Source: JADHLJ01 sp038118725
GTDB lineage: Bacteria > Pseudomonadota > Alphaproteobacteria > Thalassobaculales > Thalassobaculaceae
Direction of reading: 5' to 3'
NCBI GenBank assembly: GCA_038118725.1
Contig: JAYOIK010000003.1
Location: 36,419-100,418 of the forward strand
Length of the DNA stretch: 64,000 nt
Shown here: positions 52,383-61,611 of the stretch, one piece after another
Layout of the letters: each line of letters begins with the position of its first letter
Numbering within the stretch: position 1 is the stretch's first letter
Made by a program: the position numbers and the translations under genes
Notes under the pieces: model-generated
What the model saw: the letters and a program-made list of their open reading frames with translations, nothing else
Database searches by the model: none
Told to the model about the DNA's origin: nothing

Positions 52383-52691
52383 ATGACCTCGACCCGGCAG
52401 ACATCGTTGGATACCGCCATTTCTCGACGCGGGCTGTTTCGCGCGGCCGTCGTCCAGCGGAACGAGGTTGGGGCGCGAGGGCGGGTAACCATTGCCGAGC
52501 TGTGTTTCGCGCGCCGGGGCATCGGTTGCCGATCTTGCGAGGATGTTTGCGAGCCGCGCGCGCTTCGTTTTCGTCCGCGACCTGGAGGGATGTTCGTGCC
52601 GGAGATCAATTCGGAGACCTGCACCGCGTGCGGTGAATGCGCCACCGTGTGCCCGGCCGCGGCGATTAGCACTCCCGAGGGCGCAACATGA
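52383..52691 (+). CDS. napF: NapF-type ferredoxin, shortened
   Basis: 102-residue iron-sulphur protein thought to help assemble NapA in the cytoplasm. It begins with the usual SRRGLFR segment, then goes directly to the late-type cluster site GIGCRSCEDVCEP and a final CTACGECATVCP. Full NapF proteins of about 160 residues carry two further cluster motifs before these; here that part is missing, although the reading frame is intact. It overlaps napD by 4 bp. Confidence 0.85.
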   Translation: MTSTRQTSLDTAISRRGLFRAAVVQRNEVGARGRVTIAELCFARRGIGCRSCEDVCEPRALRFRPRPGGMFVPEINSETCTACGECATVCPAAAISTPEGAT

Positions 52692-52993
52692 GTGAAGTAG
52701 TTTTATCCGCCACCGATCCGGTCGACGCCCATATCACCAGCCTTATCGTTCATTCCGCCCCGCGATCGTTGGATCGCGTGTCCCGTGCTCTCGGCGAGAT
52801 GTCCGACATGGATGTGCATCGGAGCGACTCGCGGGGGAAGATCATCGTTGTCTTCGAATCCGACAGTTTGAACGGTGTCACGGATCGGGTGGAGGCGATC
52901 CGCCAGGTGCCGGACGTGATCAACGTTACCCTTGTCTACCACCAGGTCGAGGACGCGGCGCTGCTTGATCAGCCCGTCATAACGCGCGGCTGA
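52688..52993 (+). CDS. napD: NapD chaperone for NapA
   Basis: 101-residue cytoplasmic chaperone that binds the NapA Tat signal peptide. HITSLIVHSAPRSLDRVSRAL, MDVHRSDSRGKIIVVFE and VPDVINVTLVYHQVED match NapD closely. ATG at 52688 overlaps the napF stop (ATGA). It precedes napA by 26 bp when napA is taken to start at 53020. Confidence 0.94.
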   Translation: MSEVVLSATDPVDAHITSLIVHSAPRSLDRVSRALGEMSDMDVHRSDSRGKIIVVFESDSLNGVTDRVEAIRQVPDVINVTLVYHQVEDAALLDQPVITRG

Positions 52994-53019
52994 AGCCGAT
53001 GCCCGAGGAGTTTCGTGCC

Positions 53020-55515
53020 ATGACTATGACCCGCAGAGACTACATCAAGGCCAGCGCGGCGGTTACCGCCGCCGCGGCCGCCGGCTTGGTGCCCGCCGCG
53101 CAAGCCGGCAATGTCGTTACGCAAGCCGACAGGATCGGGTTGAAATGGGACAAGGCTCCATGCCGGTTCTGTGGGACCGGGTGCTCGGTCATGCTCGGCA
53201 CCAAGGAGGGCAAGATCGTCGCTTCCCACGGTGATGTGCTCTCGCCGGTCAACCGCGGCCTCAATTGCGTGAAGGGGTATTTCCTTTCCAAGATCATGTA
53301 TGGCGAGGACCGCCTGACCAAACCGCTACTTCGCAAGACGAACGGTGGGTTCGATAAGAACGGAGATTTCGTCGAAGTCTCCTGGGATGAAGCCTTCGAC
53401 ATCATGGCGGAAAAGTTCAAGGCGGCGCTGAAGGCCAAGGGACCGTCCGCGGTCGGCATGTTCGGCTCCGGGCAATGGACCGTCTGGGAGGGTTACGCCG
53501 CGTCCAAGCTTTTCAAGGCCGGATTCCGTTCGAACAACATCGACCCCAACGCGCGCCACTGCATGGCTTCGGCGGTCGGCGGTTTCATGCGCACATTCGG
53601 CATCGACGAGCCCATGGGCTGCTACGACGACTTCGAGCACGCCGACGCGTTCGTGCTTTGGGAGGCCAACATGGCCGAGATGCATCCGGTTCTCTGGACC
53701 CGGCTGACCGACCGCCGGCTCGGCGCGCCGAACGTGAAAGTGGCCGTGCTGTCCACCTTCGAGCATCGCTGCTTCGACCTCGCGGATATCCCCATGGTGT
53801 TCGCGCCGCAGACCGACATGGTGATCTTGAACTACATCGCCAACCACATCATTCAATCCGGCAAGGTGAACCAGGAATTCGTCGGCAAGCATGTGAACTT
53901 CAAGATCGGCAACACCGATATCGGCTATGGCCTGAGACCGGATCATCCGCTCGAAAAGGCGGCCAAGAACGCGAACAGGGCCGGCGGGGCCAAACCCGCG
54001 AGCTTCGAGGAATTCGCCGCCTTTGTCTCCGAGTACACATTGGACAAGGCGCATGAGATGTCCGGCGTGCCGAAAAACCGCCTGCGTGAACTAGCGGAGC
54101 TTTACGCCGATCCGGACACCAAGGTCATGTCGCTATGGACGATGGGGGTGAACCAGCATACTCGCGGCGTCTGGACCAACAATCTGATCTACAACATCCA
54201 TCTTCTGACCGGAAAGGTATCCGAGCCGGGCAACAGCCCATTTTCGCTCACCGGGCAACCGTCGGCCTGCGGCACCGCGTGGGAGGTTGGAACCTTCGCG
54301 CACCGGTTGCCGACGGACATGGTGGTCACGAACCCGAAACACCGCGCCCTGGCGGAGAAACTCTGGAAACTTCCGGCCGGAACCATCCCGCCCAAGCCCG
54401 GCTATCACGCGGTATTGCAGAATCGGATGCTCAAGGACGGCAAGCTCAACGCCTACTGGGTGCAGGTGAACAACAACATGCAGGCGGCACCCAACATGAT
54501 GGAGGAGGGGTTGCCGGGGTACCGCAACCCGGACAACTTCATCGTGGTTTCCGACGCCTATCCCACGGTCACCGCCCAGGCCGCCGATCTCATCCTGCCG
54601 ACCGCCATGTGGGTCGAGAAGGAAGGCGCCTATGGCAATGCCGAACGCCGCACCCAGATGTGGCATCAACTGGTCGACGCGCCGGGGGAGGCTAAGTCCG
54701 ATCTCTGGCAGACCGTCGAGTTCTCCAAGCGTTTCACCACGAACGAGGTATGGCCAAAAGCGCTTCTAGACGTCAATCCCGAGTTCAAGGGTAAAAGCCT
54801 CTACGACGTGCTTTTCGCCAATGGCCAAGTCGACAAATACCCGCTGTCGGACATCGAGGACGGCTACGAGAACCACGAGGCGGCGGATTTCGGCTTTTAC
54901 ATTCAAAAGGGTCTGTTCGAGGAATATGCCGCCTTCGGTCGCGGCAAGGCGCATGACCTCGCGGATTTCGACACCTATCACAAGACCAGGGGCCTGCGCT
55001 GGCCGGTGGTTGACGGCAAGGAGACCCAATGGCGTTTCCGCGAGGGCGCGGATCCCTACGCGCGGCCCGGAACCGGATTCGATTTCTACGGCAAGCCCGA
55101 CGGCAAGGCGGTGATCTTCGCGCTGCCATATGAGCCGCCGGCGGAAAGCCCGGATGACGATTACCCGTTCTGGCTGTCCACCGGGCGGGTGCTGGAACAT
55201 TGGCATTCCGGCTCAATGACCCAGCGGGTTCCCGAACTCTACAAGGCCTTTCCCGATGCCGTTTGCTTCATGCATCCAGGCGACGCCGAGGCCTTGGGGT
55301 TGCGCCGGTGCGATCAGGTCAAGGTCGCCTCTCGCCGGGGCCATATCCTCACCCCGGTGGAGACGAGAGGGCGCAACAAGCCGCCGCGCGGGCTGGTATT
55401 CGTGCCCTGGTTCGACGCCAGCCAGCTGATCAACAAGGTAACCCTGGACGCCACTGATCCATTGTCGAAACAGACCGACTTCAAGAAATGCGCGGTCAAG
55501 ATCGAGAGGGCCTAG
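53020..55515 (+). CDS. napA: Periplasmic nitrate reductase catalytic subunit
   Basis: 831-residue Mo-bis-MGD enzyme reducing nitrate to nitrite in the periplasm. The Tat signal MTMTRRDYIKASAAV ends near AAQA. The [4Fe-4S] site is CRFCGTGCSVML with NCVKGYF. The Mo-ligating cysteine is in NARHCMASA, and the C-terminal MopB-binding region has STGRVLEHWHSGSMTQR. ATG at 53020 gives the canonical signal peptide and has GAGGAG upstream; ATG 52999 would add seven residues. The gene looks fully intact, in contrast to napB, which follows 2 bp later. Confidence 0.97.
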   Translation: MTMTRRDYIKASAAVTAAAAAGLVPAAQAGNVVTQADRIGLKWDKAPCRFCGTGCSVMLGTKEGKIVASHGDVLSPVNRGLNCVKGYFLSKIMYGEDRLTKPLLRKTNGGFDKNGDFVEVSWDEAFDIMAEKFKAALKAKGPSAVGMFGSGQWTVWEGYAASKLFKAGFRSNNIDPNARHCMASAVGGFMRTFGIDEPMGCYDDFEHADAFVLWEANMAEMHPVLWTRLTDRRLGAPNVKVAVLSTFEHRCFDLADIPMVFAPQTDMVILNYIANHIIQSGKVNQEFVGKHVNFKIGNTDIGYGLRPDHPLEKAAKNANRAGGAKPASFEEFAAFVSEYTLDKAHEMSGVPKNRLRELAELYADPDTKVMSLWTMGVNQHTRGVWTNNLIYNIHLLTGKVSEPGNSPFSLTGQPSACGTAWEVGTFAHRLPTDMVVTNPKHRALAEKLWKLPAGTIPPKPGYHAVLQNRMLKDGKLNAYWVQVNNNMQAAPNMMEEGLPGYRNPDNFIVVSDAYPTVTAQAADLILPTAMWVEKEGAYGNAERRTQMWHQLVDAPGEAKSDLWQTVEFSKRFTTNEVWPKALLDVNPEFKGKSLYDVLFANGQVDKYPLSDIEDGYENHEAADFGFYIQKGLFEEYAAFGRGKAHDLADFDTYHKTRGLRWPVVDGKETQWRFREGADPYARPGTGFDFYGKPDGKAVIFALPYEPPAESPDDDYPFWLSTGRVLEHWHSGSMTQRVPELYKAFPDAVCFMHPGDAEALGLRRCDQVKVASRRGHILTPVETRGRNKPPRGLVFVPWFDASQLINKVTLDATDPLSKQTDFKKCAVKIERA

Positions 55516-55517
55516 TC

Positions 55518-55961
55518 ATGCGGATCATGATTTTCGTCGCCGCGATCGTCTCAAGCCTGATCATGGTGGCCCAGGCGAGCGAGCCGGAAATCGCGACCTT
55601 GAGAAAGGCGCCGCTCGCCGAGGCGCCGCAAGCGCCTAGAATGACTCCCCAAAGCAACACGGATATCCGGCGGACGCGGAACTATCCCGAGCAACCGCCG
55701 GTCATCCCGCACAAGATCGAGGCCTATTAGGTGGACCTGCGGGTCAACAAATGCATGGATTGTCACAGCCGCGCGGCGACCGAGCCGAGTCAGGCGCCGA
55801 TGGTCTCGATCACCCATTTCATGGACCGGGACGGGCAGTTCCTGGCGTCGATCTCGCCGCGTCGCTACTTCTGCAATCAGTGCCATGTGCCGCAGCACGA
55901 GACCGAGCCGTGGCTCAAGAACACCTTCGTCGACATCGACACGCTGTTGAAGAAGAAGTGA
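55518..55961 (+). pseudogene. napB: Periplasmic nitrate reductase cytochrome subunit with in-frame TAG
   Basis: Dihaem c-type cytochrome that passes electrons from NapC to NapA. The frame runs 147 codons, the normal NapB length, but codon 71 (55728-55730) is TAG. Before it are the signal peptide and RRTRNYPEQPPVIPHKIEAY; after it come VDLRVNKCMDCHSRA and FCNQCHVPQHETEPW, with both CxxCH haem sites. In NapB this position is usually glutamine (Y-Q-[IV]-D), so a CAG to TAG change is the simplest explanation. As written, the product would be a 70-residue haem-less fragment. A sequencing error or suppression is also possible. Confidence 0.88.
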
Positions 55962-55968
55962 GGCGGCC

Positions 55969-56592
55969 ATGTGGAAAACCGCCAAGCGCCTATGGGCCGT
56001 CCTCATCCGGCCAAGCGCGTATTTTAGTCTCGGTTTCCTCACCCTCGGTGGTTTCGTCGCGGGGCTGATATTCTGGGGCGGTTTCAATACCGCCGTGGAG
56101 TTCACCAACACCGAGGCGTTCTGCACCGGTTGCCACGAGATGCGCGACAACGTCTATGCCGAGTTGAAGCCGACAATCCATTTCACCAACCGATCCGGCG
56201 TGCGGGCGAAATGCTCGGATTGTCACGTCCCGCATAACTGGACCGACAAGATGGCCCGCAAGATGGCCGCCTCGAAGGAGGTTTGGGGCAAGATCTTCGG
56301 CACCATCAGCACCCGCGAGAAGTTTCAGGCCAAGCGGCTTGAGCTGGCCCAGCGCGAATGGACCCGTTTCAAGTCCAATGACAGCCTGGAATGCCGCAAT
56401 TGTCATTCCGAGAAAGCCATGGATTTCACCCGTCAGAGCAAGCGCGCCGCCGAAGCTCATGAGCGCTTTCTGGTAAGCGGCGAGAAGACTTGCATCGATT
56501 GCCACAAGGGCATCGCCCATGAATTGCCGGACATGAGCGCGGTGTCATGGGAAAACGGCTCGGGCCGGAAAGCTCATGCTAGCCTGAGGTAA
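55969..56592 (+). CDS. napC: NapC/NirT tetrahaem cytochrome c, quinol dehydrogenase
   Basis: 207-residue membrane-anchored cytochrome that oxidises quinol and feeds NapB. An N-terminal TM anchor (about 20-42, YFSLGFLTLGGFVAGLIFWG region) is followed by four haem sites: CTGCH, CSDCH, CRNCH and CIDCH. FCTGCHEMRDNVYAELKPT and MDFTRQSKRAAEAHERF are typical NapC stretches. It starts 7 bp after napB and is last in the operon; no napGH genes are present. The reading frame is intact. Confidence 0.96.
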   Translation: MWKTAKRLWAVLIRPSAYFSLGFLTLGGFVAGLIFWGGFNTAVEFTNTEAFCTGCHEMRDNVYAELKPTIHFTNRSGVRAKCSDCHVPHNWTDKMARKMAASKEVWGKIFGTISTREKFQAKRLELAQREWTRFKSNDSLECRNCHSEKAMDFTRQSKRAAEAHERFLVSGEKTCIDCHKGIAHELPDMSAVSWENGSGRKAHASLR

Positions 56593-56621
56593 TGGTATCG
56601 GGTCGGGAGTTTCGGCGCTGA

Positions 56622-57644
56622 TCAAGCTTCCTTGCGGGCTCGGCGCATCGCGGCGAGGCGTTCGCGCATGGCGATCTGGGCCTCCCGGGTGCCGTCGTGA
56701 TGAGTGCCGAAAATCTTGTCGAAGGGCACGACCGTGCCACCGTAGTTGCACTCGAAAAACTGGTGATGCAGGTAGTGAAAATACGAGTTGCTGTCGATCG
56801 GGAGCTTCTCGCCGACCATCACCTTTTGAAAGCCCGTATGCGACATGGCGGCGTTGAAGATCGCGAACTGGAGTTGGAACAGCGCGTTCACCGGATGCAG
56901 GGCGAGCGCCCATTGCACCACCGTCGTCGAGAAATAGATCACATGCTCGACCGGGTGCATCGCCAGTCCCGACCAGGGACCCACCTCGACATTGCGGTGA
57001 TGCAGGGCGTGGACCTTTTTGTAGAGCCACGCGGTGTGCAGCAGTCGGTGTCCGAGATAGAAATGCGCCGAATGGATCACCGGACATAGCACCGCGAGGG
57101 CGGTGAACCAGACCCAGAACAGCACTGGATCATTGATCTCGAACCAACCGAGATAGCCGTTCGCGAAGCCCCAATAGGTCGCGGCCTCGAAGCCGGTGAC
57201 GACGGGCACCGCGTAGAGCATGGAGCGAAACATGTTGTCGCGCACCTGGTCCTTGAACAGGAAACGCCGGCTATTGGTGGCCAAGGGCTCGGTCGAGAAC
57301 TTGAGATGATCGCCCTGGCCCCGGCGGATATAGAGATAGAGATGCAGTCCGCCGAACACCGCCAGGATTAGTCCGGCGTTACGGACCAGCAGCCAGGCGA
57401 TCCAACCGGGCTCGATCGTGGCCATGGTGGCAAGCTCGGGCGTGAGAAACACCCAAGTCACGACCGCCAGCGCGAACCAGAAACCGTTAAGCGGCACCAG
57501 GTATCCCGGAAACCCAAGAAACCAACGCGTCGCCGCGCCGGGCTTTGGTGGCCAGTCGAAGATCGGTGGCAGCCCGATCGGCTCCGCCGGTCGCCATTCG
57601 CCGCGTTGGTTTCTCGCCGTGGTATCGCTCAACGCATCCTCCAT
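56622..57644 (-). CDS. Sterol desaturase/fatty acid hydroxylase family membrane protein
   Basis: 340-residue membrane di-iron enzyme. Histidine boxes are HFYLGHRLLH, HALHHRN and HYLHHQFFE with a final HHDG, the expected HxxxH/HxxHH/HxxHH set. Several hydrophobic segments lie at about 47-68, 82-103, 143-160 and 175-195. It probably hydroxylates or desaturates a lipid at the membrane. It is convergent with napC. An upstream ATG is fixed at 57644 by the MEDALSDTTARN start. Its lipid substrate is unknown. Confidence 0.9.
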   Translation of the reverse strand: MEDALSDTTARNQRGEWRPAEPIGLPPIFDWPPKPGAATRWFLGFPGYLVPLNGFWFALAVVTWVFLTPELATMATIEPGWIAWLLVRNAGLILAVFGGLHLYLYIRRGQGDHLKFSTEPLATNSRRFLFKDQVRDNMFRSMLYAVPVVTGFEAATYWGFANGYLGWFEINDPVLFWVWFTALAVLCPVIHSAHFYLGHRLLHTAWLYKKVHALHHRNVEVGPWSGLAMHPVEHVIYFSTTVVQWALALHPVNALFQLQFAIFNAAMSHTGFQKVMVGEKLPIDSNSYFHYLHHQFFECNYGGTVVPFDKIFGTHHDGTREAQIAMRERLAAMRRARKEA

Positions 57645-57772
57645 GGGAACTGCCTGGGGTTGTACAGGAAAGCTGGGGAAGGGCGCTAGCGCCGATGTCG
57701 GGGCATGGCGCGATCGGTTGGCGCGCGCATCGCCGAATTCGACGAGGCCCCTTCAATCCGTATCCGCCGTAG

Positions 57773-58762
57773 CTACGCGCAATCGGGATCGTCCTCGGAC
57801 CAGCGTTGAAAGCCCGCGGGCGGGTTAAGCGCGAGATGATCGCGGGCCCGGGCCCAGGCGGTGGCCCATTCATCCGGGTCCCGGGTTTCGGTTTCCGGCG
57901 CGGCGCGGCTGCGGGCGACGAAGCCGGGAAACCAGGCGCGTCCGGTGGGTTGCGCGATCGGATTGTAGCGCAGGTCCAGGCTCCACCGGATCCCTTCGCT
58001 CCGGTTCGGTAGCGAGGCGTGCATGGTGTATTTCGAAAGGAAAACCACGTCGCCCGGGGCGGTCTCGATGGGAACACGGTTTGCTCCCACCAGCCTTTCT
58101 GGAATCGCCTGACGGCTGTAATTGGCACGTTTGTCGTGGCAATGCAGCGCCAACCCGTTTCGGTGACTTCCCGGCGCGACCAAGAGACAGCCATTCTCCC
58201 GGTTGGCCTCGGTGACGGAAATCCAGACCGTCAAGATCTGGGAGGGATCGGCGTCCGCGGTCCCCGTACCGGCGTCCTGATGCCACACGGTGGTGTCTAT
58301 CTCGCTCAATATGCGGGTGGTGTTGGCCAGATGCCTCGCGGGCGGCTTGATCCGCACATGTTGCGTCGGGTTCGAGTAGATCTCCGGCCCGATGAAGCGC
58401 TCGACCGCGTCCAAGAGCCTCGGATGCCGCAACAACCCGAAGACCGCCGGACCGCAATGCATCGGCGTGGAACGGGAGATCCCCTTTTGCGGAAGAGTGA
58501 TATCCAGATACCCGTTTAGCGCGCCGTCGCTGTCTTCAAGAACCCGGGAAACTCTTTCACCGAACGGCAAGTCCGCATGGTCGTGCCGGATCGCGCCCAG
58601 CCGCAAGAGATCCGCGATCGCATCGTCGAGAACTGTCTCGTATTCCCGGGCGACGGGCGCGAGATCCCGTTCGGGGTCCAGCAAGCCTGGGACAAGCAGA
58701 TATCCTTGATCGTCAAACCGCTTGAGATCCACATCCCGGATCTTGGTTGCGATGTTATCCAT
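57773..58762 (-). CDS. Phytanoyl-CoA dioxygenase (PhyH) family protein, copy 2
   Basis: 329-residue Fe(II)/2-oxoglutarate oxygenase. Iron ligands are in TVWHQDAGTG and the distal histidine in KYTMHASLPNRSEGIRWS; ILTVWISVTEANRENGCL and APGSHRNG are PhyH segments. It is longer than the copy at 16814 and not close to it. It is divergent from the TPP enzyme gene, with a 189-bp shared upstream region in which I see no clear operator. Substrate unknown; a link to the phosphonate locus 12 kb away cannot be claimed. Confidence 0.88.
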   Translation of the reverse strand: MDNIATKIRDVDLKRFDDQGYLLVPGLLDPERDLAPVAREYETVLDDAIADLLRLGAIRHDHADLPFGERVSRVLEDSDGALNGYLDITLPQKGISRSTPMHCGPAVFGLLRHPRLLDAVERFIGPEIYSNPTQHVRIKPPARHLANTTRILSEIDTTVWHQDAGTGTADADPSQILTVWISVTEANRENGCLLVAPGSHRNGLALHCHDKRANYSRQAIPERLVGANRVPIETAPGDVVFLSKYTMHASLPNRSEGIRWSLDLRYNPIAQPTGRAWFPGFVARSRAAPETETRDPDEWATAWARARDHLALNPPAGFQRWSEDDPDCA

Positions 58763-58951
58763 TGGAGATCTTCACCTTCCGTTTCAATCGCTTAGTCACC
58801 ACGTTACCTCTAGCTCGTCGTCCCGAACGCCTGTCCTCGCGGCGAGGAACCGGAGGTCGCGAATGCTTTCGGGCTTGCAATCCGCGCGTCCGACTCGTTT
58901 CCTCTTCAGCGAGTTTCATGTCTTTCACGCCACAAAACAACGGGGGAAACC

Positions 58952-60616
58952 ATGAAGGGATTTGATCTGATCGCTCGCTGCCTGAAGGCCGAGGGCGTGG
59001 AATGGATGAGCTGTTTTCCGGCGAACCCATTGATCGAGGCGGTCTCGAAGGTCGGTATCCGGCCCATCGTGTTTCGCCAGGAGAGGGGCGCGATCAATGC
59101 CGCCGACGGCTTCTCGCGGCAGACCCGGGGCAAGAGCCTCGGCGTCTATGCCTCGCAACACGGCCCCGGCGTCGAGAATTCCTTTGGCGGTATCGCCCAA
59201 GCCTATGGCGAGGCGGTGCCGATGGTCTATTTCCCGCTTGGGCCCGGCCTGAACGGCTATGACGTCGACCCGAATTTCTCGGCGGTCAAGAACTACGCCC
59301 ATATCACCAAGAAGGCGCTGTCGATCGATCGTCCGGACAGGGTGACCCGCCAGGTGGAGCGCGCCTTTCACCTCGCAAGGCATGGCCGTCCGGGACCGGT
59401 CCTGGTTGAAATGCACCGGGATGTCTGCTCCCAGGAGGTGCCCGAGGGGGCCATGGACTACAAGCCGTCCAGCCTGTTCCGCTCCGCCCCCAGCCGAGGC
59501 GACGTCAAGGATGCAGTGGCCGCGCTTCTGAAGGCCAAGCGCCCGGTGATCTACGCCGGTCAGGGCGTGCTCTATGCGGATGCCACAGAGCAGCTCCGCC
59601 AACTCGGCGAGCTGACGCAGATCCCAGTGATCACAAGCATGCAGGCAAAGAGCGCGATTCCCGACGCCCACCCCTTGGCGCTCGGCTCCGCCAACCGCAC
59701 GGCGCCGCGCAACGTGTTCAAATGGCTCGGCGAATCCGACGTGGTCTTCGCCATCGGCTCGGGCCTGACCCGGACCACCTTCGGCATCGATATCCCGGAC
59801 GGCAAGTTCCTGATCCACGGCACGGTTTCCGGCGAGGATATCAACAAGGAGTACTCCGTCGATATCGGCCTGATCGGCGATGCCGCGCTGACTCTCGACA
59901 TGATGATCGACGAGGTCAAGGCGGCGGTCGGCGAGGCCGGGCGCGAGACCGACCAGCGCCTGATCGACGAAATCGCCACCGGTCACGCGGAATGGCTCCG
60001 GGAGTGGGAGCCGCTGCTGAATTCCGATGAAGCGCCGATCAATCCATATCGAGTGATCAACGAGATCAACAAGGCCGTCGATCACGAGAACACGGTGCTG
60101 ACACACGACGCGGGTAATCCGCGCGATCAGATCATGCCGTTCTATAAGGCGACCTCGCCGCTCGGCTATATCGGCTGGGGCAAGACCACGCATCTCGGCT
60201 ACGGCATCCCCTTGATGATCGGCGCCAAGCTCGCTGATCCGTCGAAATTCTGCCTGAATTTCATGGGCGATCTGGCCTTCGGTCACACCGGCCTCGATAT
60301 CGAAACGGCGGTGCGCGCCGAGGCGCCGATCACCAGCGTCGTCATCAATAACTCCACCATGGGCGGCTATGACGCGAGCATGCCCACCGCCATGGAGCGC
60401 TATGGCGCCGGCAATCAAGGCGGTGACTATGCCGGGATCGCCAAGGCCTGCGGCGCCGAGGCGGTGAAGGTCGAAAGTCCCGAGGGCATCGCCCCGGCGC
60501 TGGCCGACGCGCAACGGGCGAACAAGGACGGCAAAACCATGGTGATCGAGATCATCACCCGCCAGGACACGCGGTTTTCCTGGTACAACGACCTGTTGAA
60601 GCCGGCGGCCGCGTAA
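58952..60616 (+). CDS. Thiamine diphosphate-dependent enzyme (acetolactate synthase-like)
   Basis: 554-residue member of the ThDP decarboxylase/carboligase superfamily. The catalytic glutamate is in IVFRQERGAINAADGFSR near residue 44, a GVYASQHGPGVEN loop follows, and the ThDP-binding segment is MGDLAFGHTGLDIETA with VVINN. GDLAF replaces the usual GDG at the start of that motif. It lacks the clear FAD-binding signature of true acetolactate synthase, so it is probably a decarboxylase or carboligase of 2-keto acids. ATG at 58952 follows GGGGGAAACC. A hairpin lies downstream. Confidence 0.87.
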   Translation: MKGFDLIARCLKAEGVEWMSCFPANPLIEAVSKVGIRPIVFRQERGAINAADGFSRQTRGKSLGVYASQHGPGVENSFGGIAQAYGEAVPMVYFPLGPGLNGYDVDPNFSAVKNYAHITKKALSIDRPDRVTRQVERAFHLARHGRPGPVLVEMHRDVCSQEVPEGAMDYKPSSLFRSAPSRGDVKDAVAALLKAKRPVIYAGQGVLYADATEQLRQLGELTQIPVITSMQAKSAIPDAHPLALGSANRTAPRNVFKWLGESDVVFAIGSGLTRTTFGIDIPDGKFLIHGTVSGEDINKEYSVDIGLIGDAALTLDMMIDEVKAAVGEAGRETDQRLIDEIATGHAEWLREWEPLLNSDEAPINPYRVINEINKAVDHENTVLTHDAGNPRDQIMPFYKATSPLGYIGWGKTTHLGYGIPLMIGAKLADPSKFCLNFMGDLAFGHTGLDIETAVRAEAPITSVVINNSTMGGYDASMPTAMERYGAGNQGGDYAGIAKACGAEAVKVESPEGIAPALADAQRANKDGKTMVIEIITRQDTRFSWYNDLLKPAAA

Positions 60617-60693
60617 CGGACATGTCGGTGTGATCAGGGGGTGATCAATCCCGCGCGAATCCCTTAAAGTGCCTCCCCTTGATCGCGCTGGTA

Positions 60694-60718
60694 AGCGGAT
60701 CCCCGACGGGGCTCCGCT
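60694..60718 (+). terminator. Hairpin between the TPP enzyme gene and yaaA
   Basis: AGCGGATCCCC and GGGGCTCCGCT pair over 11 positions with one mismatch around a GAC loop, 78 bp past the stop. There is no T-run, so termination strength is uncertain. The rest of the 178-bp spacer shows only a TGATCA-GGGGG-TGATCA repeat near 60633 and the yaaA ribosome binding site. Confidence 0.5.
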
Positions 60719-60794
60719 CTAGCCATATCGTAAACCGACCCACGCATACGAATCCGGAAATCGCCGGGTTGATGTTAGGAGGAGGAGATAGACC

Positions 60795-61580
60795 ATGCTG
60801 ACGTTGCTTTCGCCGGCCAAGAAATTGAACATGGACCCCGTGGATACGGGGCTCGAGATCACTCAGCCGCGGCTCTCCAAGGACACCAAGGAACTCGCCC
60901 GTGTCGCCAAGACCCAGAGCGCCGACGATCTGAAACGCCTGATGCATATCAGCGACAATCTCGCCGCGCTCAACGCGGAGCGGTTCAAGGCCTTCAATCT
61001 CGACAACAAGAGCAACACCGCCAAACCCGCCGGCCTCGCCTTCGACGGCGATGTCTATTGGGGGCTGGAGGCAAACAGCCTTTCCGACGAGGCGCTGTCT
61101 TATGCCCAGGATCATCTGCGCATTCTCTCGGGCCTATATGGCGTCCTGCGCCCCCTGGACGCGATCCAACCCTATCGTCTGGAGATGGGCACGAAAATGG
61201 TCAATGGCCGCGGCAAATCGCTCTATGAGTTCTGGGGCTCCCGCATCGCCGAGCAACTGAACGCGGATCTCGCCGATCACGATGACACAACGGTCGTGAA
61301 CCTCGCCTCGAACGAGTATTTCAAGGCCGTCGATACCAAGGCGCTCGACCGGCGGGTGATCGGCGCCAGGTTCCTCAACATCAAGGACGGCAAGCCGCGT
61401 TCGCTGATGTACTTCGCCAAGCACGCGCGCGGCGCCATGGCCCGCTGGATCATGGAAAACCGCGTCGACCGTGCAGAGGGATTGAAGGATTTCAACGCCG
61501 GTGGATACACGCTGGACGCGGGCGCCTCCACCGAGGCGGAACTGGTGTTCACAAGGCCGCAGCCGGCGGTAAAGGGATGA
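60795..61580 (+). CDS. yaaA: Peroxide stress protein YaaA (DUF328/UPF0246)
   Basis: 261-residue YaaA, linked in E. coli to lowering free iron during peroxide stress. MLTLLSPAKKLNMDP is the diagnostic start; GDVYWGLEANSL, GLYGVLRPLDAIQPYRLEMG, VNLASNEYFKAVD and AKHARGAMARWI complete the signature. AGGAGGAG lies about ten bases before ATG 60795, a strong ribosome binding site. The following acyl-CoA dehydrogenase gene begins 31 bp downstream, but no functional link is implied. Confidence 0.95.
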   Translation: MLTLLSPAKKLNMDPVDTGLEITQPRLSKDTKELARVAKTQSADDLKRLMHISDNLAALNAERFKAFNLDNKSNTAKPAGLAFDGDVYWGLEANSLSDEALSYAQDHLRILSGLYGVLRPLDAIQPYRLEMGTKMVNGRGKSLYEFWGSRIAEQLNADLADHDDTTVVNLASNEYFKAVDTKALDRRVIGARFLNIKDGKPRSLMYFAKHARGAMARWIMENRVDRAEGLKDFNAGGYTLDAGASTEAELVFTRPQPAVKG

Positions 61581-61611
61581 GTTCGCGCATCAGCTGAATG
61601 GGAGCCGGCCC

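Noticed and set aside
55728..55730. TAG in napB as pyrrolysine or another programmed recoding site
   Set aside because: The residue at this position in NapB is ordinarily Gln, no recoding element is visible, and pyrrolysine use is not known in this type of bacterium. A point mutation or error is simpler.
39606..58762. A joint phosphonate oxidation pathway of the PhnZ-like protein with the PhyH protein at 57773-58762
   Set aside because: The genes are 18 kb apart with unrelated operons between them, and PhyH proteins are too diverse to assign PhnY activity without comparison.
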